Assembly: GCA_003166955.1 (NCBI GenBank)
Contig: PMUI01000121.1
Coordinates: forward strand, 19,427-83,426
DNA: 64,000 nucleotides
Direction: 5' to 3'
Origin: Acidobacterium sp.
Lineage (GTDB): Bacteria > Acidobacteriota > Terriglobia > Terriglobales > Acidobacteriaceae
The translations under genes were made by a program, and so were the position numbers. The stretch's first letter is position 1. Each line of letters begins with the position of its first letter. Positions 17,096 through 25,370 of the stretch are shown here, one piece after another. Below the pieces are notes generated by a model. The model was not told the origin of the DNA. It saw nothing but the letters and a program-made list of their open reading frames with translations, and did not search any database.

Positions 17096-17121
17096 GCGAA
17101 CCCTCTTAATCAGCAAAAACC

Positions 17122-17152
17122 GCCATCGCGCTCCCGGAGCCGATGGCTTTTT
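17122..17152 (+). terminator. intrinsic terminator/attenuator before ilvA
   Basis: GCCATCG (17122-17128) pairs with CGATGGC (17141-17147) across a 12-nt loop and is followed by TTTTT; upstream AAAAA can extend the stem. It lies 26 nt after the leader-peptide stop and 33 nt before the chosen ilvA start, so it terminates inside the leader and not after a gene. This placement supports attenuation. Confidence 0.8.
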
Positions 17153-17184
17153 CATTTGGACGTTATTGTGGAAAGGGAAAGAAC

Positions 17185-18396
17185 TTGACCGTCTCACTCG
17201 ATTCGATCCGCGCCGCACGCCAGCGCATCCGCGGCCACATTTATCTCTCGCCCGCCCGCCACTCCGCGGGCCTCTCCGAGATGACCCGCCAGCAAGTCTT
17301 CCTCAAGCTCGACAACCTGCAGCGCACCGGCGCTTTCAAGGAGCGCGGCGCGCTCAACAAGATCCTTACCCTCACCGACGAGGAGCGCCGGCGCGGCGTC
17401 ATCGCCGCCAGCGCCGGCAACCACGCCCAGGCCGTCGCCTTCCACGCCAGCCAGAACGGCATCCGCGCGCGCATCGTCATGCCGCTCATGACGCCGCTGA
17501 TTAAGGTGGCCTCGACTACGAGCTACGGAGCCGACGTCATCCTCCACGGAGCCGATTACGACGAAGCCTGCACCGAAGCCATCCGCCAAAGCACCGCCGA
17601 CGGCCTCACCTTCCTCCATCCCTTCGACGACGACGAGGTCATCGCGGGGCAGGGAACGATCGGCCTTGAATTACTCGAGCAGGTCCCTGACCTCGAAGCG
17701 GTCGTCGTCCCCATCGGCGGCGGCGGGCTCATCGGCGGCGTCGCCTGTGCCATCAAGGAAAGCAATCCGAAGATCCGCGTCATCGGCGTGCAGACCGAGC
17801 GCCTGCCCTCGATGCTCCGCGCCCGCGAAGCCGGCCACCCCGTCACCATCCCCGCCGAAGCCACCATCGCGGACGGCATCGCCGTCCGCCGCGCCGGCAA
17901 CCGCACCGTCCCTCTGGTCGCCAAATATGTCGACGAGCTCGTGACCGTCGACGAAGAAGAAATCGCCAGCGCCATCCTCGTCCTGCTCGAACGCGAGAAG
18001 ACCCTGGCCGAAGGCGCAGGCGCAGCCGCCCTCGCCGCCCTCCTCCAGAAAAAGACCACCCTCAACGGCCATCGCACCGCGGTCCTCGTCTGCGGCGGCA
18101 ACATCGACGTCACGCTGCTCTCAAAGATCATCGAGCGCGGCTTGGTCAAGGACGGCCGCTGGATCCGCATCCGCATTCACCTCACGGATCGCCCGGGTTC
18201 GCTGCATCACCTGACGAAGATCATTGCTGACCTGCGCGCTAATATCGTGCAGACCGCCTACGACCGCGCCTATTACGGCGTGAGCCTGGGAGACACGGTG
18301 ATCGACTTTACGCTGGAAACCCGGGGCGCCACCCACATCAAGGAAATCGCTGAGGCCCTGACGGACGCCGGATACCGCCATGAAAGAATCGAATAA
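17185..18396 (+). CDS. ilvA: threonine ammonia-lyase (threonine deaminase) with one ACT domain
   Basis: PLP enzyme converting threonine to 2-oxobutanoate, the first committed step to isoleucine. The PLP lysine is in RTGAFKERGA; ASAGNHAQ and the glycine loop VPIGGGGLIGG bind cofactor phosphate. The last 75 residues form a single ACT domain (RIRIHLTDRPGSLHHLTKIIADL). I start at TTG 17185, preceded by GGAAAGGGAAAG. The in-frame ATG at 17143 lies inside the terminator stem, so it is unlikely to be used. The product is about 403 residues, as for short ACT-bearing forms. The isoleucine-rich leader upstream argues for a biosynthetic role. A 42-bp heptamer array joins it to the next gene. Confidence 0.93.
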   Translation: MTVSLDSIRAARQRIRGHIYLSPARHSAGLSEMTRQQVFLKLDNLQRTGAFKERGALNKILTLTDEERRRGVIAASAGNHAQAVAFHASQNGIRARIVMPLMTPLIKVASTTSYGADVILHGADYDEACTEAIRQSTADGLTFLHPFDDDEVIAGQGTIGLELLEQVPDLEAVVVPIGGGGLIGGVACAIKESNPKIRVIGVQTERLPSMLRAREAGHPVTIPAEATIADGIAVRRAGNRTVPLVAKYVDELVTVDEEEIASAILVLLEREKTLAEGAGAAALAALLQKKTTLNGHRTAVLVCGGNIDVTLLSKIIERGLVKDGRWIRIRIHLTDRPGSLHHLTKIIADLRANIVQTAYDRAYYGVSLGDTVIDFTLETRGATHIKEIAEALTDAGYRHERIE

Positions 18397-18438
18397 AGCA
18401 GGGTATAGGGTGTGGGGAATAGGGTGTAGAAAAAAGGA
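18397..18438. repeat. heptamer array filling the ilvA-downstream gap
   Basis: The 42 nt between the ilvA TAA and the next ATG are exactly six 7-nt units: AGCAGGG, TATAGGG, TGTGGGG, AATAGGG, TGTAGAA and AAAAGGA. The first four share the GGG end in phase. The last unit supplies the AAGGA ribosome-binding site for the following gene. Confidence 0.8.
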
Positions 18439-19056
18439 ATGGCCGATCAGCTCTACCTAAGTCTCTGGTATCCCAACTTCCGCCTCGAGGCCCTTCCCGC
18501 GGCGATCGAGAAGGTCATGGAGCAATTCGTCGCCGTCGGCGGCTCGGCGCGCGTGTCTGCCGCCACGGTCTATCCCATCTCCTGGAACGAAACTCCGTTC
18601 TGGCAGCGCGTGTATCGAAACGAGACAGACGACGAAGAATCCAGCCCCCGCGCCGTCATCGCCGCCGCAATGGAGGTCGCCCACGACGACTACGCCTGGG
18701 AGTTCGAGCTGATCTGGGAGCTGTGGGTCCCTGAGCAAGTGCCGGGGCTCGATACCATGTGGCGCCACGAGCCCCGCGTCGTCCGCATCGTCGGCTTCGG
18801 GCCCGAGTTCGACGACGGCTATTACGAGACCAACGGCCACATCCGCGTCGATTTCGGCCTCGACACCCCCTTCCTCTATGAAGACCTGGACCTCGACGAG
18901 GACTCTGTTGTTCGCGTCAAGGAGAATGTCGCCCGCCTGGTCGAATTCACAAACCGCATTCAGAAAAACGCCGGCATTTCTACCCGCCTCCTTTGGTCCG
19001 AATCCGGCGAAAGCCTCGCCCGCAAGCTCATTGAGCGGCTCCAGCAGGTGAACTGA
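18439..19056 (+). CDS. conserved hypothetical protein, 205 aa
   Basis: I do not recognise a named family. The protein is soluble, acidic and rich in aromatic residues (LYLSLWYPNFRLEALPAAIEKVMEQF at the start, WEFELIWELWVPEQVPG in the middle, then VRIVGFGPEFDDGYYETNGHIRVDFGLDTPFL). There is no signal peptide or membrane helix. The C-terminal 40 residues look helical and basic. Strand-rich spacing and conserved-looking W/Y clusters suggest a compact domain. It is probably translated from the ilvA transcript, because only the heptamer array separates them and that array provides the Shine-Dalgarno. Confidence 0.7.
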   Translation: MADQLYLSLWYPNFRLEALPAAIEKVMEQFVAVGGSARVSAATVYPISWNETPFWQRVYRNETDDEESSPRAVIAAAMEVAHDDYAWEFELIWELWVPEQVPGLDTMWRHEPRVVRIVGFGPEFDDGYYETNGHIRVDFGLDTPFLYEDLDLDEDSVVRVKENVARLVEFTNRIQKNAGISTRLLWSESGESLARKLIERLQQVN

Positions 19057-19205
19057 CCCAGGATCGGCCACCCGCCGTCACGGGAGCGTCAGGGAAGCGG
19101 GTCTCAGCTGCCCCGTCGAAATATTCCCACGGACACCCGCCACCGAAAAGGCGCATACTACGTCTAAGCAGCAGGGTTCCGTCTGCCCTGCAGGAGGGTC
19201 CGCCC

Positions 19206-20582
19206 ATGCCCACCCCCAAAGTTTCCTTCAACCTGTTGGTTTGCGCTGGTCTGGCCCTCGCGGGCAGCTGGGTCCAGGCGCAGAGCACGGGAGCATCGAG
19301 CGCCCCCTCCACCGGCACGGCCCAGTCCGCCCCAGCGCAGCAGGCGCCAGATCCGGCCCCCGCTGCCCAGACCCCCAGCCCCAGCGCCGCAAACGACCAG
19401 GTAGCCCAGAATTGCCCCGGCCCAGTCCTCCATCGGCCGGCCGACAAGGGCGGCGACATCTGCTCCTCGGGAGCCCCGCCGGCGAACGCGCCGACGCCCG
19501 ACTCTGGTGGCGACGCGCAAACGGCAAGCACCAAGCCCATCACCGATCCCAACGTGAACCCGTTCAAGCAGGCCGAGCCTGACCAGAACGGCATGATGCC
19601 CGGCGTGAAAGGCGGCAGCATCGAGGACGTGAACGCCGTCGGCACCCGCAACATCGGCGCCCGCGGCATGGGCAACTGGTACTCGACCGAGTCGGAAATC
19701 AAAATGGGCAAGCAATACGCCGACGAGGTCGAGAAGAGCACCAAGTTCATCAACGATCCGGTCATCACCGAGTACGTCAACCGCATCGGCCAGAACATCG
19801 TCAAGAACTCCGACTGCAAGGTCCCCTTCACCATTAAGGTCATCGACACCGACGAAATCAACGCCATGGCCCTGCCCGGCGGCTTCTTCTACGTCAACTC
19901 CGGCCTCATCCTCGCCGCCGACGAGGAAGCCGAGCTGGCCGGCGTCATGGCCCACGAGACCGCCCACGTCTGCGCCCACCACGCGGCCCGCGAAATGACG
20001 CGGCTCAACTATGCGCAGATCGGCATGGTCCCGCTCATCATGATGACGGGTTACAGCTGGACCGGCTACGGCATCTACGAAGCGACCCAGCTGCTCATCC
20101 CCATCACTTTCCTCGAATTCTCGCGCGAATTCGAAGCCCAGGCCGACTACCTCGGCGTGCAGTACATGTATCGCGCCGGCTACGACCCGCAGGCCTTCGT
20201 CACCTTCTTTGAGAAAGTCGAGAACCTCGAGAAGCAGAAGCCCGGCGCCGTCGCCAAGGTCTTCGAAAACCATCCGCAGACCCCGGATCGCATCCAGCAC
20301 ACAGAAGAGGAAATCGCAAAGATCCTTCCTCCCAAGGACCAGTACTTGGTCACGACGTCCGAATTCAACGACGTCAAGTCGCGGCTGGCTCGCATCCAGA
20401 ACAAGCGCCGCATCATCGACAACAAGAAGGGCAAGCCGACCCTCCGTCGCGCCAGCACCGGCTCCGGCACCGACACCACCGACTCCGGCGCCAACGGCAG
20501 CGATCAGCCCACGCTGCATCGCCGCGAAGATGGCAACGGCAACGGTAACGGCGGCAGCGGCGGACAGCAACAAAACAACTAG
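19206..20582 (+). CDS. M48-family zinc metalloprotease, exported
   Basis: A 458-residue protein with a signal peptide ending near SWVQAQ and a long low-complexity Ala/Pro/Ser region up to about residue 135. The M48 peptidase domain has HETAH at about residues 250-254 and the downstream zinc ligand in EFSREFEAQADYLGVQYM. The domain resembles BepA/YfgC and LoiP, periplasmic proteases and chaperones of outer-membrane assembly. The usual BepA TPR domain is missing; instead the C-terminus is a Gly/Asn/Asp-rich tail (NGNGNGGSGGQQQNN). Start ATG 19206 has GGAGGG 8 nt upstream. A strong terminator follows. Confidence 0.88.
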   Translation: MPTPKVSFNLLVCAGLALAGSWVQAQSTGASSAPSTGTAQSAPAQQAPDPAPAAQTPSPSAANDQVAQNCPGPVLHRPADKGGDICSSGAPPANAPTPDSGGDAQTASTKPITDPNVNPFKQAEPDQNGMMPGVKGGSIEDVNAVGTRNIGARGMGNWYSTESEIKMGKQYADEVEKSTKFINDPVITEYVNRIGQNIVKNSDCKVPFTIKVIDTDEINAMALPGGFFYVNSGLILAADEEAELAGVMAHETAHVCAHHAAREMTRLNYAQIGMVPLIMMTGYSWTGYGIYEATQLLIPITFLEFSREFEAQADYLGVQYMYRAGYDPQAFVTFFEKVENLEKQKPGAVAKVFENHPQTPDRIQHTEEEIAKILPPKDQYLVTTSEFNDVKSRLARIQNKRRIIDNKKGKPTLRRASTGSGTDTTDSGANGSDQPTLHRREDGNGNGNGGSGGQQQNN

Positions 20583-20603
20583 TATCCCTCGCTCGCGAAC
20601 CTG

Positions 20604-20640
20604 ACGGGCCTCGCTTCAGACGAGGCCCGTTCTGCTTTTT
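20604..20640 (+). terminator. intrinsic terminator of the M48 gene
   Basis: ACGGGCCTCG (20604-20613) and CGAGGCCCGT (20621-20630) form a perfect 10-bp stem with a 7-nt loop, followed by TCTGCTTTTT. It begins 21 nt after the stop codon. Confidence 0.9.
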
Positions 20641-20703
20641 CTGAGCTCGCTTCGCTTCTCGCTCGTTTCTTCGCTCGGTTTCCGCTCGCCGTCCGCTCGT
20701 TCT

Positions 20704-20737
20704 CGCTTCCAGCTTCCGGCTTCCCGCTTCCAGCTTC
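20704..20737. repeat. heptamer array, GCTTCC type
   Basis: About five contiguous 7-nt units: CGCTTCC, AGCTTCC, GGCTTCC, CGCTTCC and AGCTTC. It is preceded (about 20650-20703) by a looser run in which CGCTCG recurs every 11-12 nt. The array lies between the M48 terminator and the next gene. Here the GGAAG strand is antisense to both neighbours, unlike most other arrays. Confidence 0.75.
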
Positions 20738-20814
20738 TTGTGTCCCTCTCGCCCCAGTGACACAATGTCTCTTGAAAACCTCGGCGTGGAAGCGCGGACG
20801 GGACTGATCCGCCT

Positions 20815-21129
20815 ATGAAGAAAATCCTGATGTGGACGGTGGTGATCGTCGGCGTCCTCTTCGTAACGAAGTTCGCCAACGACGTATCTCAGGACACCCG
20901 CCCCCGCGGCGCCACCTTCCGCATGACCAAACAAAAGGTCGTCACCTGCGGCAGCGGCGAGGTCACCCTTGCCGGACCCGACGGTCCCACCACCCTCCGC
21001 ATCGACAATTCTTGGCCGGCCTGCAACACCTTCGAGTCGAACACCTACTACGACCTGTGGCTCGCCCGCGGCGGCACCACCGGCTTCATCACCATGGAGA
21101 AGTCCCCCTGGTGGCGCACCGCCATGTAG
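20815..21129 (+). CDS. small membrane-anchored hypothetical protein
   Basis: A 104-residue protein with an N-terminal signal anchor (MKKILMWTVVIVGVLFVTKFA) and a short extracytoplasmic domain containing two cysteines (VVTCGSGEVTL and SWPACNTFES) that could form a disulfide. The remainder is beta-like with WLARGG and MEKSPWWRTAM near the end. No family is recognised. The Lys-Lys start and hydrophobic run fix the frame; no good Shine-Dalgarno is visible. The aldo/keto reductase gene starts 20 nt after its stop, so the two are probably co-transcribed. Confidence 0.65.
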   Translation: MKKILMWTVVIVGVLFVTKFANDVSQDTRPRGATFRMTKQKVVTCGSGEVTLAGPDGPTTLRIDNSWPACNTFESNTYYDLWLARGGTTGFITMEKSPWWRTAM

Positions 21130-21148
21130 TCGGGTGTACGCTGGCCTG

Positions 21149-22120
21149 ATGCATCTCCGCACCCTCGGCAAAACCGGCTTCTCCGTCTCCGACATCGCTT
21201 GTGGCCTCTGGGGCATGAGCGGCTGGAGCGGCTCCGATGACGCGGAATCCCTCCGCGCCCTGCAACTGGCCGTCGACCTCGGCTGCAATTTCTTCGACAC
21301 AGCCTGGGCCTACGGAGAAGGGAAGAGCGACGGCTTCCTCGGCACCATCCTCGCAGCCAACCCCGGCAAGCGCCTTTACTCCGCGTCGAAAGTCCCGCCC
21401 AAAAACCGACGCTGGCCCGCGATCCCAAAGTTCGACTACAACGAAGTCTTCCCCGCCGATCACGTCTTTGAACACGCCGATAAAATCCGCCGCGCCCTCG
21501 GCGTCGACACCATCGACCTGCTCCAGTTCCATGTGTGGGACGACTCCTGGACCGGCCGCAAAGAATTTCGCAACGCTGTCGAGAAGCTCAAGCGCGACAA
21601 AATCATCCATGCCTTCGGTCTCAGCCTCAATCGCTGGCAGCCGGCCAACGGCATCCGGGCCATCCGCACCGGCCTCGTCGATGCCGTCCAGGTCATCTAC
21701 AACCTCTTCGACCAGAATCCCGAAGACGAGTTGTTCCCCGTCTGCCAGGAAAACAACGTCGGCGTCATCGTCCGCGTTCCCCTCGACGAAGGCTCGCTCG
21801 GCGGCAAGATGACCCGCGCAACCACTTTCCCCGACGGCGACTGGCGCAAAGGCTACTTCAATCCGAAAAACCTCAACGCCACCATGGACCGCGTCGATCG
21901 TCTGCGCGAAGACCTGCCGCCCGGCATGACCTTGCCCCAGCTCGCGATCCGCTTCGTCCTCTCGCACCCGGCCGTCAGCGCCATCATCGTCGGCATGCGG
22001 AAGGAAGAGCACGTCCGCGGCAATCTTGCCCTCAGCGACGCCGGCGGACTGGACCCCGCACTCGTCGCGAAACTGCGCAAGCATCGCTGGGATCGCAGCC
22101 CGGCCCCCTGGTCGGACTAG
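21149..22120 (+). CDS. aldo/keto reductase
   Basis: A 323-residue NADPH-dependent oxidoreductase of the AKR superfamily. It starts MHLRTLGKTGFSVSDIACGLWGM and has LGCNFFDTAWAYGEG with the catalytic Asp and Tyr, the Lys region YSASKVPPKN, IDLLQFHVWDD in place of the usual catalytic-His strand, and the cofactor end AIIVGMRKEEHVRGNL. This subgroup resembles AKR11/12-type general reductases; the substrate cannot be inferred. ATG 21149 lacks a Shine-Dalgarno, while TACGCT lies 6 nt upstream, so either leaderless initiation or coupling to the preceding gene is possible. The frame is open upstream but overlaps the preceding gene. Confidence 0.9.
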   Translation: MHLRTLGKTGFSVSDIACGLWGMSGWSGSDDAESLRALQLAVDLGCNFFDTAWAYGEGKSDGFLGTILAANPGKRLYSASKVPPKNRRWPAIPKFDYNEVFPADHVFEHADKIRRALGVDTIDLLQFHVWDDSWTGRKEFRNAVEKLKRDKIIHAFGLSLNRWQPANGIRAIRTGLVDAVQVIYNLFDQNPEDELFPVCQENNVGVIVRVPLDEGSLGGKMTRATTFPDGDWRKGYFNPKNLNATMDRVDRLREDLPPGMTLPQLAIRFVLSHPAVSAIIVGMRKEEHVRGNLALSDAGGLDPALVAKLRKHRWDRSPAPWSD

Positions 22121-22308
22121 CTCCAATTTGCGACCTGCGCCAAACCAAAATTGCCGACCCAAAAGGGAAAACGGTACCAGAACGTTCCGCGTGCCGACTT
22201 TCGTGACCGCCATCACTGAGCAAACAACGGTCTGACGCTATCCTGCAATGTTCTTCGGTCGGCTGGGACGCGAATTCAGCCATAACCGCGGACGGAGAGG
22301 ACGCAAGT

Positions 22309-22401
22309 ATGAGTCTGGGTGTAATGGCAGGAACGGGATTGGTCGCGGCGGTTGTTCTGATTGTGGTGGCGATTAGCCTCATCAACAAATTCGCGCACTG
22401 A
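22309..22401 (+). CDS. 30-residue single-helix membrane protein
   Basis: A very short frame encoding one hydrophobic helix: MSLGVMAGTGLVAAVVLIVV followed by AISLINKFAH. GGAGAGGACG precedes the ATG by 6-10 nt, a strong ribosome-binding site, and the residues are almost all consistent with one transmembrane segment with a charged C-terminal end. It stands alone between the aldo/keto reductase and the REP-like element. No function is assigned; small hydrophobic peptides of this size include stress regulators and type-I toxins. Confidence 0.55.
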   Translation: MSLGVMAGTGLVAAVVLIVVAISLINKFAH

Positions 22402-22454
22402 AGCGCGATTGCAGCTGAGTTAGGGAAACTCTGATTAAGCCGCTGCTTTGAAGG

Positions 22455-22505
22455 GGCACGGCTTCAGCCGTGCCGTAAAGATCAGTGGAAAATGGGCTTT
22501 AGCCC
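22455..22505. repeat. two-hairpin REP-like element
   Basis: GGCACGGCT/AGCCGTGCC (22455-22474, TC loop) is a perfect 9-bp stem, and GGGCT/AGCCC (22494-22505, TT loop) follows 19 nt later. Paired GC hairpins of this kind in a gene-free stretch look like REP/BIME elements. The flanks 22402-22454 and 22506-22629 show nothing else recognisable. Confidence 0.65.
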
Positions 22506-22629
22506 CTGAGGGATGGTTCTCGAGGCTTAGTCAGAGCTTCCTTAGAATGGCGTAGCTGGAGCGCGGAAGCAAGCGCATTCGTGCCGCGTCGCCGCATCTT
22601 CTTCAGAATCCTCTCCGTCAGGCTCTCTT

Positions 22630-25038
22630 TCAGCGCTCCGGCCGGATGACTTCCACAACCTGCGCGTCGGGCTCGCTCCACGCCGCAGCGCCTGTGTGGC
22701 TCAGCTTGTGCGCCGCGTCATCCCAGTGCAGCTTCGTGAGCTGGAAATCCCCCTTCTCGTACGCATAGGTCCGGCCATCGTCCTGATACAGTGCGAAATC
22801 CGCATTCGCCCCCGGCCAAATCTGCACCTTCGCAATCGCCTGCTTCTCCGCGGTGCTCTCCACCGCGCTGCCCAGCGGCACAATCGACCCCGCCCGCACA
22901 AACAGTGGCAGCTTGTCGATCGGCGCATCGACTGTTACCGTTTGTCCGCCATGCATCCGCGCGTGCGTCCAGTAGTTGTACCAATCCGCGCCCGCTGGTA
23001 GATACACCTGCTTCGTCGTCGCTCCCTGGTCCGTCACCGGAGCCACCAGGAACGCCGGCCCGAACATATACTCATCGCCAATCTCCGCGACCTTAGGATC
23101 GTCGGGAAAATTCATGAACAGCGCCCGCATAAACGGCGCGCCCGTCTCGTGCGTGAAGTATCCCAGCGAGTAGATGTACGGCATCAGCTCATAGCGCAGC
23201 TTCAGATACTGCTCCAGAATCGGCTCCGCCTGCTTCCCATACGACCAAACCTCGTTGTACTTCCGGCTGCCGTGCGTCCGCATGATCGGCAGAAACGTCG
23301 CGTACTCGAACCACCGCGTGTACAGCTCCGGATAGTCGTCATACCCACCGACGTTGTCGCGCGCATCCGACGGATCGAGCAACGGCGGATGCTCCGGATG
23401 ATGCGCCGCCGGCAAATACTGCCAACCGCCCGTGTCGTTGCTCCAGTAGTTCAGCCCCGAAGCCGCAACATCGAGGCCGGTAGGAATCTGCCGCTTCAAA
23501 ACATCCCACAGCGGAAAAATATCCGATGACCACACCATAGCGCTGTTGTGCTGCACGCCCAGATAGCCATCCCGCGACAGAATCAGCGCGCGATGATCCG
23601 TGTCCGCGCGAAATCCGTTGTAAAGCGCGCTGGTATGAAACAGCGGATACACATTGAAGTACTGCGTGCCCGGTCCGATGTGGTAATAGCTCCCGTTCGG
23701 CGGCAGATCCGGCTCCGTCTCATCGGCCCAGATCGCGTCGAATCCTTTGCTGATGACGTTGTCCCGGATCGTCCCCCAGAACCACTTCGCCGCTTCAGGA
23801 TTCGTCGTGTCGATGTCCGAACCGGCCTTGTCATACGGCAGTCCGTTCGTGGGAGTGCCGTCGGCCAGATGCTCAAACCACCCGTGCTCCGCAATCTCCG
23901 CATAGAACCGGTCCGTCGGCACAAACCGCGGCCACACGCTGATCATCGTCTGGATCCCCTGCGCGTGCAGCTTGTCGTTCATCGCCTTCGGATCGGGCCA
24001 GTACCGCGCGTCGAAATCCATCTGCCCCATGTTCGTGTAGTAGAACCAGTCCACCACGATCACATCGACCGGCAGGTGCCGCTGTCGATAGCCATCCGCC
24101 ACCGCCAGCACCTCCGCCTGGCTTGAATACCGCTGCTTGCACTGGATGTATCCATACGCCGCCTTGGGCAGCATCGGCGTGTCGCCCGTCAGCAGCCGAT
24201 AGCCCTCATACAGTTCGTCCGTCGTCTTCCCCGCAATCACGAAGAACGAAACCCGATCCCCAACCTCCGAAGTCCACCGCGTCTGCTCGTTGAACCCCGG
24301 CTCAATCGTCGTCTTCGACGGATTGTCCCACAGCAACGCGTAACCCTTGTTCGTCACCAGAAACGGCACGCAGAAGCTCGGTGCAGCCGGCGCAAGATAG
24401 TCGTTCCAGCACCGCACCGGGTGCCCGCGATGATCGAGCCACCCCTCCTGGTTCTGCCCCAGCCCGTAGTAGTGCTCGTCATCGGGCGATCGGAAACTCG
24501 CCCCCACCTGGAAATAAGCCGCATCTGCGGGCCGCGCATCGAAATGCTCGTACGCAATCGACGGCTGCACCTCGTCGAGCACCGCCGCGTTGCCGTCCTT
24601 GTGATTCGGCACGCTCATCTGCCATCCCCGCAGGTCGAGCATCGTCCTGCCCGCCGCATCGGTCACCGTCAGCGGCACCGACGGCGTCGATCCGCTGAAG
24701 TACTGGCACGTATCGCAGGTGTACTTCGTGTTCCCCGAGCCGTGATGCGGCGCCGGCATCTTCACCGTCATCCGATCCGACCGGTACGTGTCCATCCCAT
24801 CCGTGTGCTCGTACGTCCAGCCAGCCTCCGACGGCTGCGCGACGACGCCGTAGCCCGGACCCGCCATCGCCGCGTCCTTCTTCAGGCTCATCGTGATGCG
24901 CACAATGTTCGGCGCATACGGCTCCAGCACCACCGTGGCGTCCCGCCGCTCCAGAACGATCTGCTTTTGCGCGAAAACGCTGCCCGTAGCCAGCAGCGAG
25001 AAGAGAACAACACCCGTCCAGGCACACCTTTGCATCAT
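22630..25038 (-). CDS. secreted glycoside hydrolase family 31 (alpha-glucosidase/alpha-xylosidase)
   Basis: An 802-residue exported retaining alpha-glycosidase. The signal peptide MMQRCAWTGVVLFSLLATGS (cleavage after SVFAQ) is followed by a galactose-mutarotase-like N-domain, then the (beta/alpha)8 barrel. The catalytic nucleophile is the aspartate in FDAIWADETEPD and the acid/base lies in AMVWSSDIFP, where many relatives read WSGD. C-terminal beta domains end near EVIRPER. The set WFYYTNMG, MISVWPRF and LPIMRTHGSR fits GH31. Substrate could be alpha-glucan or xyloglucan side chains. The start is chosen for the signal peptide; in-frame ATGs up to 25203 would extend through the tRNA promoter region and are unlikely. 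Confidence 0.9.
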   Translation of the reverse strand: MMQRCAWTGVVLFSLLATGSVFAQKQIVLERRDATVVLEPYAPNIVRITMSLKKDAAMAGPGYGVVAQPSEAGWTYEHTDGMDTYRSDRMTVKMPAPHHGSGNTKYTCDTCQYFSGSTPSVPLTVTDAAGRTMLDLRGWQMSVPNHKDGNAAVLDEVQPSIAYEHFDARPADAAYFQVGASFRSPDDEHYYGLGQNQEGWLDHRGHPVRCWNDYLAPAAPSFCVPFLVTNKGYALLWDNPSKTTIEPGFNEQTRWTSEVGDRVSFFVIAGKTTDELYEGYRLLTGDTPMLPKAAYGYIQCKQRYSSQAEVLAVADGYRQRHLPVDVIVVDWFYYTNMGQMDFDARYWPDPKAMNDKLHAQGIQTMISVWPRFVPTDRFYAEIAEHGWFEHLADGTPTNGLPYDKAGSDIDTTNPEAAKWFWGTIRDNVISKGFDAIWADETEPDLPPNGSYYHIGPGTQYFNVYPLFHTSALYNGFRADTDHRALILSRDGYLGVQHNSAMVWSSDIFPLWDVLKRQIPTGLDVAASGLNYWSNDTGGWQYLPAAHHPEHPPLLDPSDARDNVGGYDDYPELYTRWFEYATFLPIMRTHGSRKYNEVWSYGKQAEPILEQYLKLRYELMPYIYSLGYFTHETGAPFMRALFMNFPDDPKVAEIGDEYMFGPAFLVAPVTDQGATTKQVYLPAGADWYNYWTHARMHGGQTVTVDAPIDKLPLFVRAGSIVPLGSAVESTAEKQAIAKVQIWPGANADFALYQDDGRTYAYEKGDFQLTKLHWDDAAHKLSHTGAAAWSEPDAQVVEVIRPER

Positions 25039-25154
25039 GGCCAATAGTCTTTCAATAATTTGGGAAAATAGCGCCCGCCGCAGTTTACGCCCGCCAGGAG
25101 CCCCGTGCAGAAGCGAAATCATCCGCATCCCGTTCGCCGTCCCGCCCCGTGTCA

Positions 25155-25184
25155 TTGACCGCCCTACGACACGATTCGTATGAT
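25155..25184 (+). promoter_or_regulatory. tRNA promoter
   Basis: TTGACC (25155-25160) and TATGAT (25179-25184) with an 18-nt spacer lie about 20 nt before the tRNA 5' end. Transcription would start near 25191, giving a short 5' leader for RNase P. Confidence 0.75.
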
Positions 25185-25203
25185 GAAATCTGCTCCTTCC
25201 CAA

Positions 25204-25280
25204 GGCGGCGTAGCTCAGCTGGTTAGAGCGTGGGATTCATAACCCCAAGGTCGATGGTTCGAGCCCATCCGCCGCCACCA
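25204..25280 (+). tRNA. tRNA-Met (anticodon CAT)
   Basis: A complete cloverleaf with encoded CCA. The acceptor stem is GGCGGCG/CGCCGCC, followed by the TA linker and D arm GCTC/GAGC. The anticodon loop TTCATAA carries CAT, and the T arm has GATGG/CCATC around TTCGAGC; the discriminator is A and CCA ends at 25280. The base pair next to the anticodon loop is A-C. The sequence lacks initiator features (it has a fully paired first acceptor base pair), so it is elongator tRNA-Met; a lysidine-modified tRNA-Ile cannot be excluded by anticodon alone. A short inverted repeat CAAGC/GCTTG (25279-25293) follows. Confidence 0.95.
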
Positions 25281-25370
25281 AGCAAATTGCTTGTTCGGCC
25301 GTCATACCCTAAGCAAAGCACGCTGGCGTAGGATTGCGAGCGGCGTTGTGAACAGGGAGAAAAAGGCAAA

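Noticed and set aside
17143..17184. ATG 17143 as the ilvA start
   Set aside because: It lies inside the right arm of the intrinsic terminator, lacks a Shine-Dalgarno and adds residues absent from homologues; TTG 17185 has GGAAAGGGAAAG before it.
25204..25280. tRNA as initiator tRNA-fMet
   Set aside because: The first acceptor pair is G-C, not the mismatch typical of initiators, and the anticodon stem lacks the three consecutive G-C pairs next to the loop.
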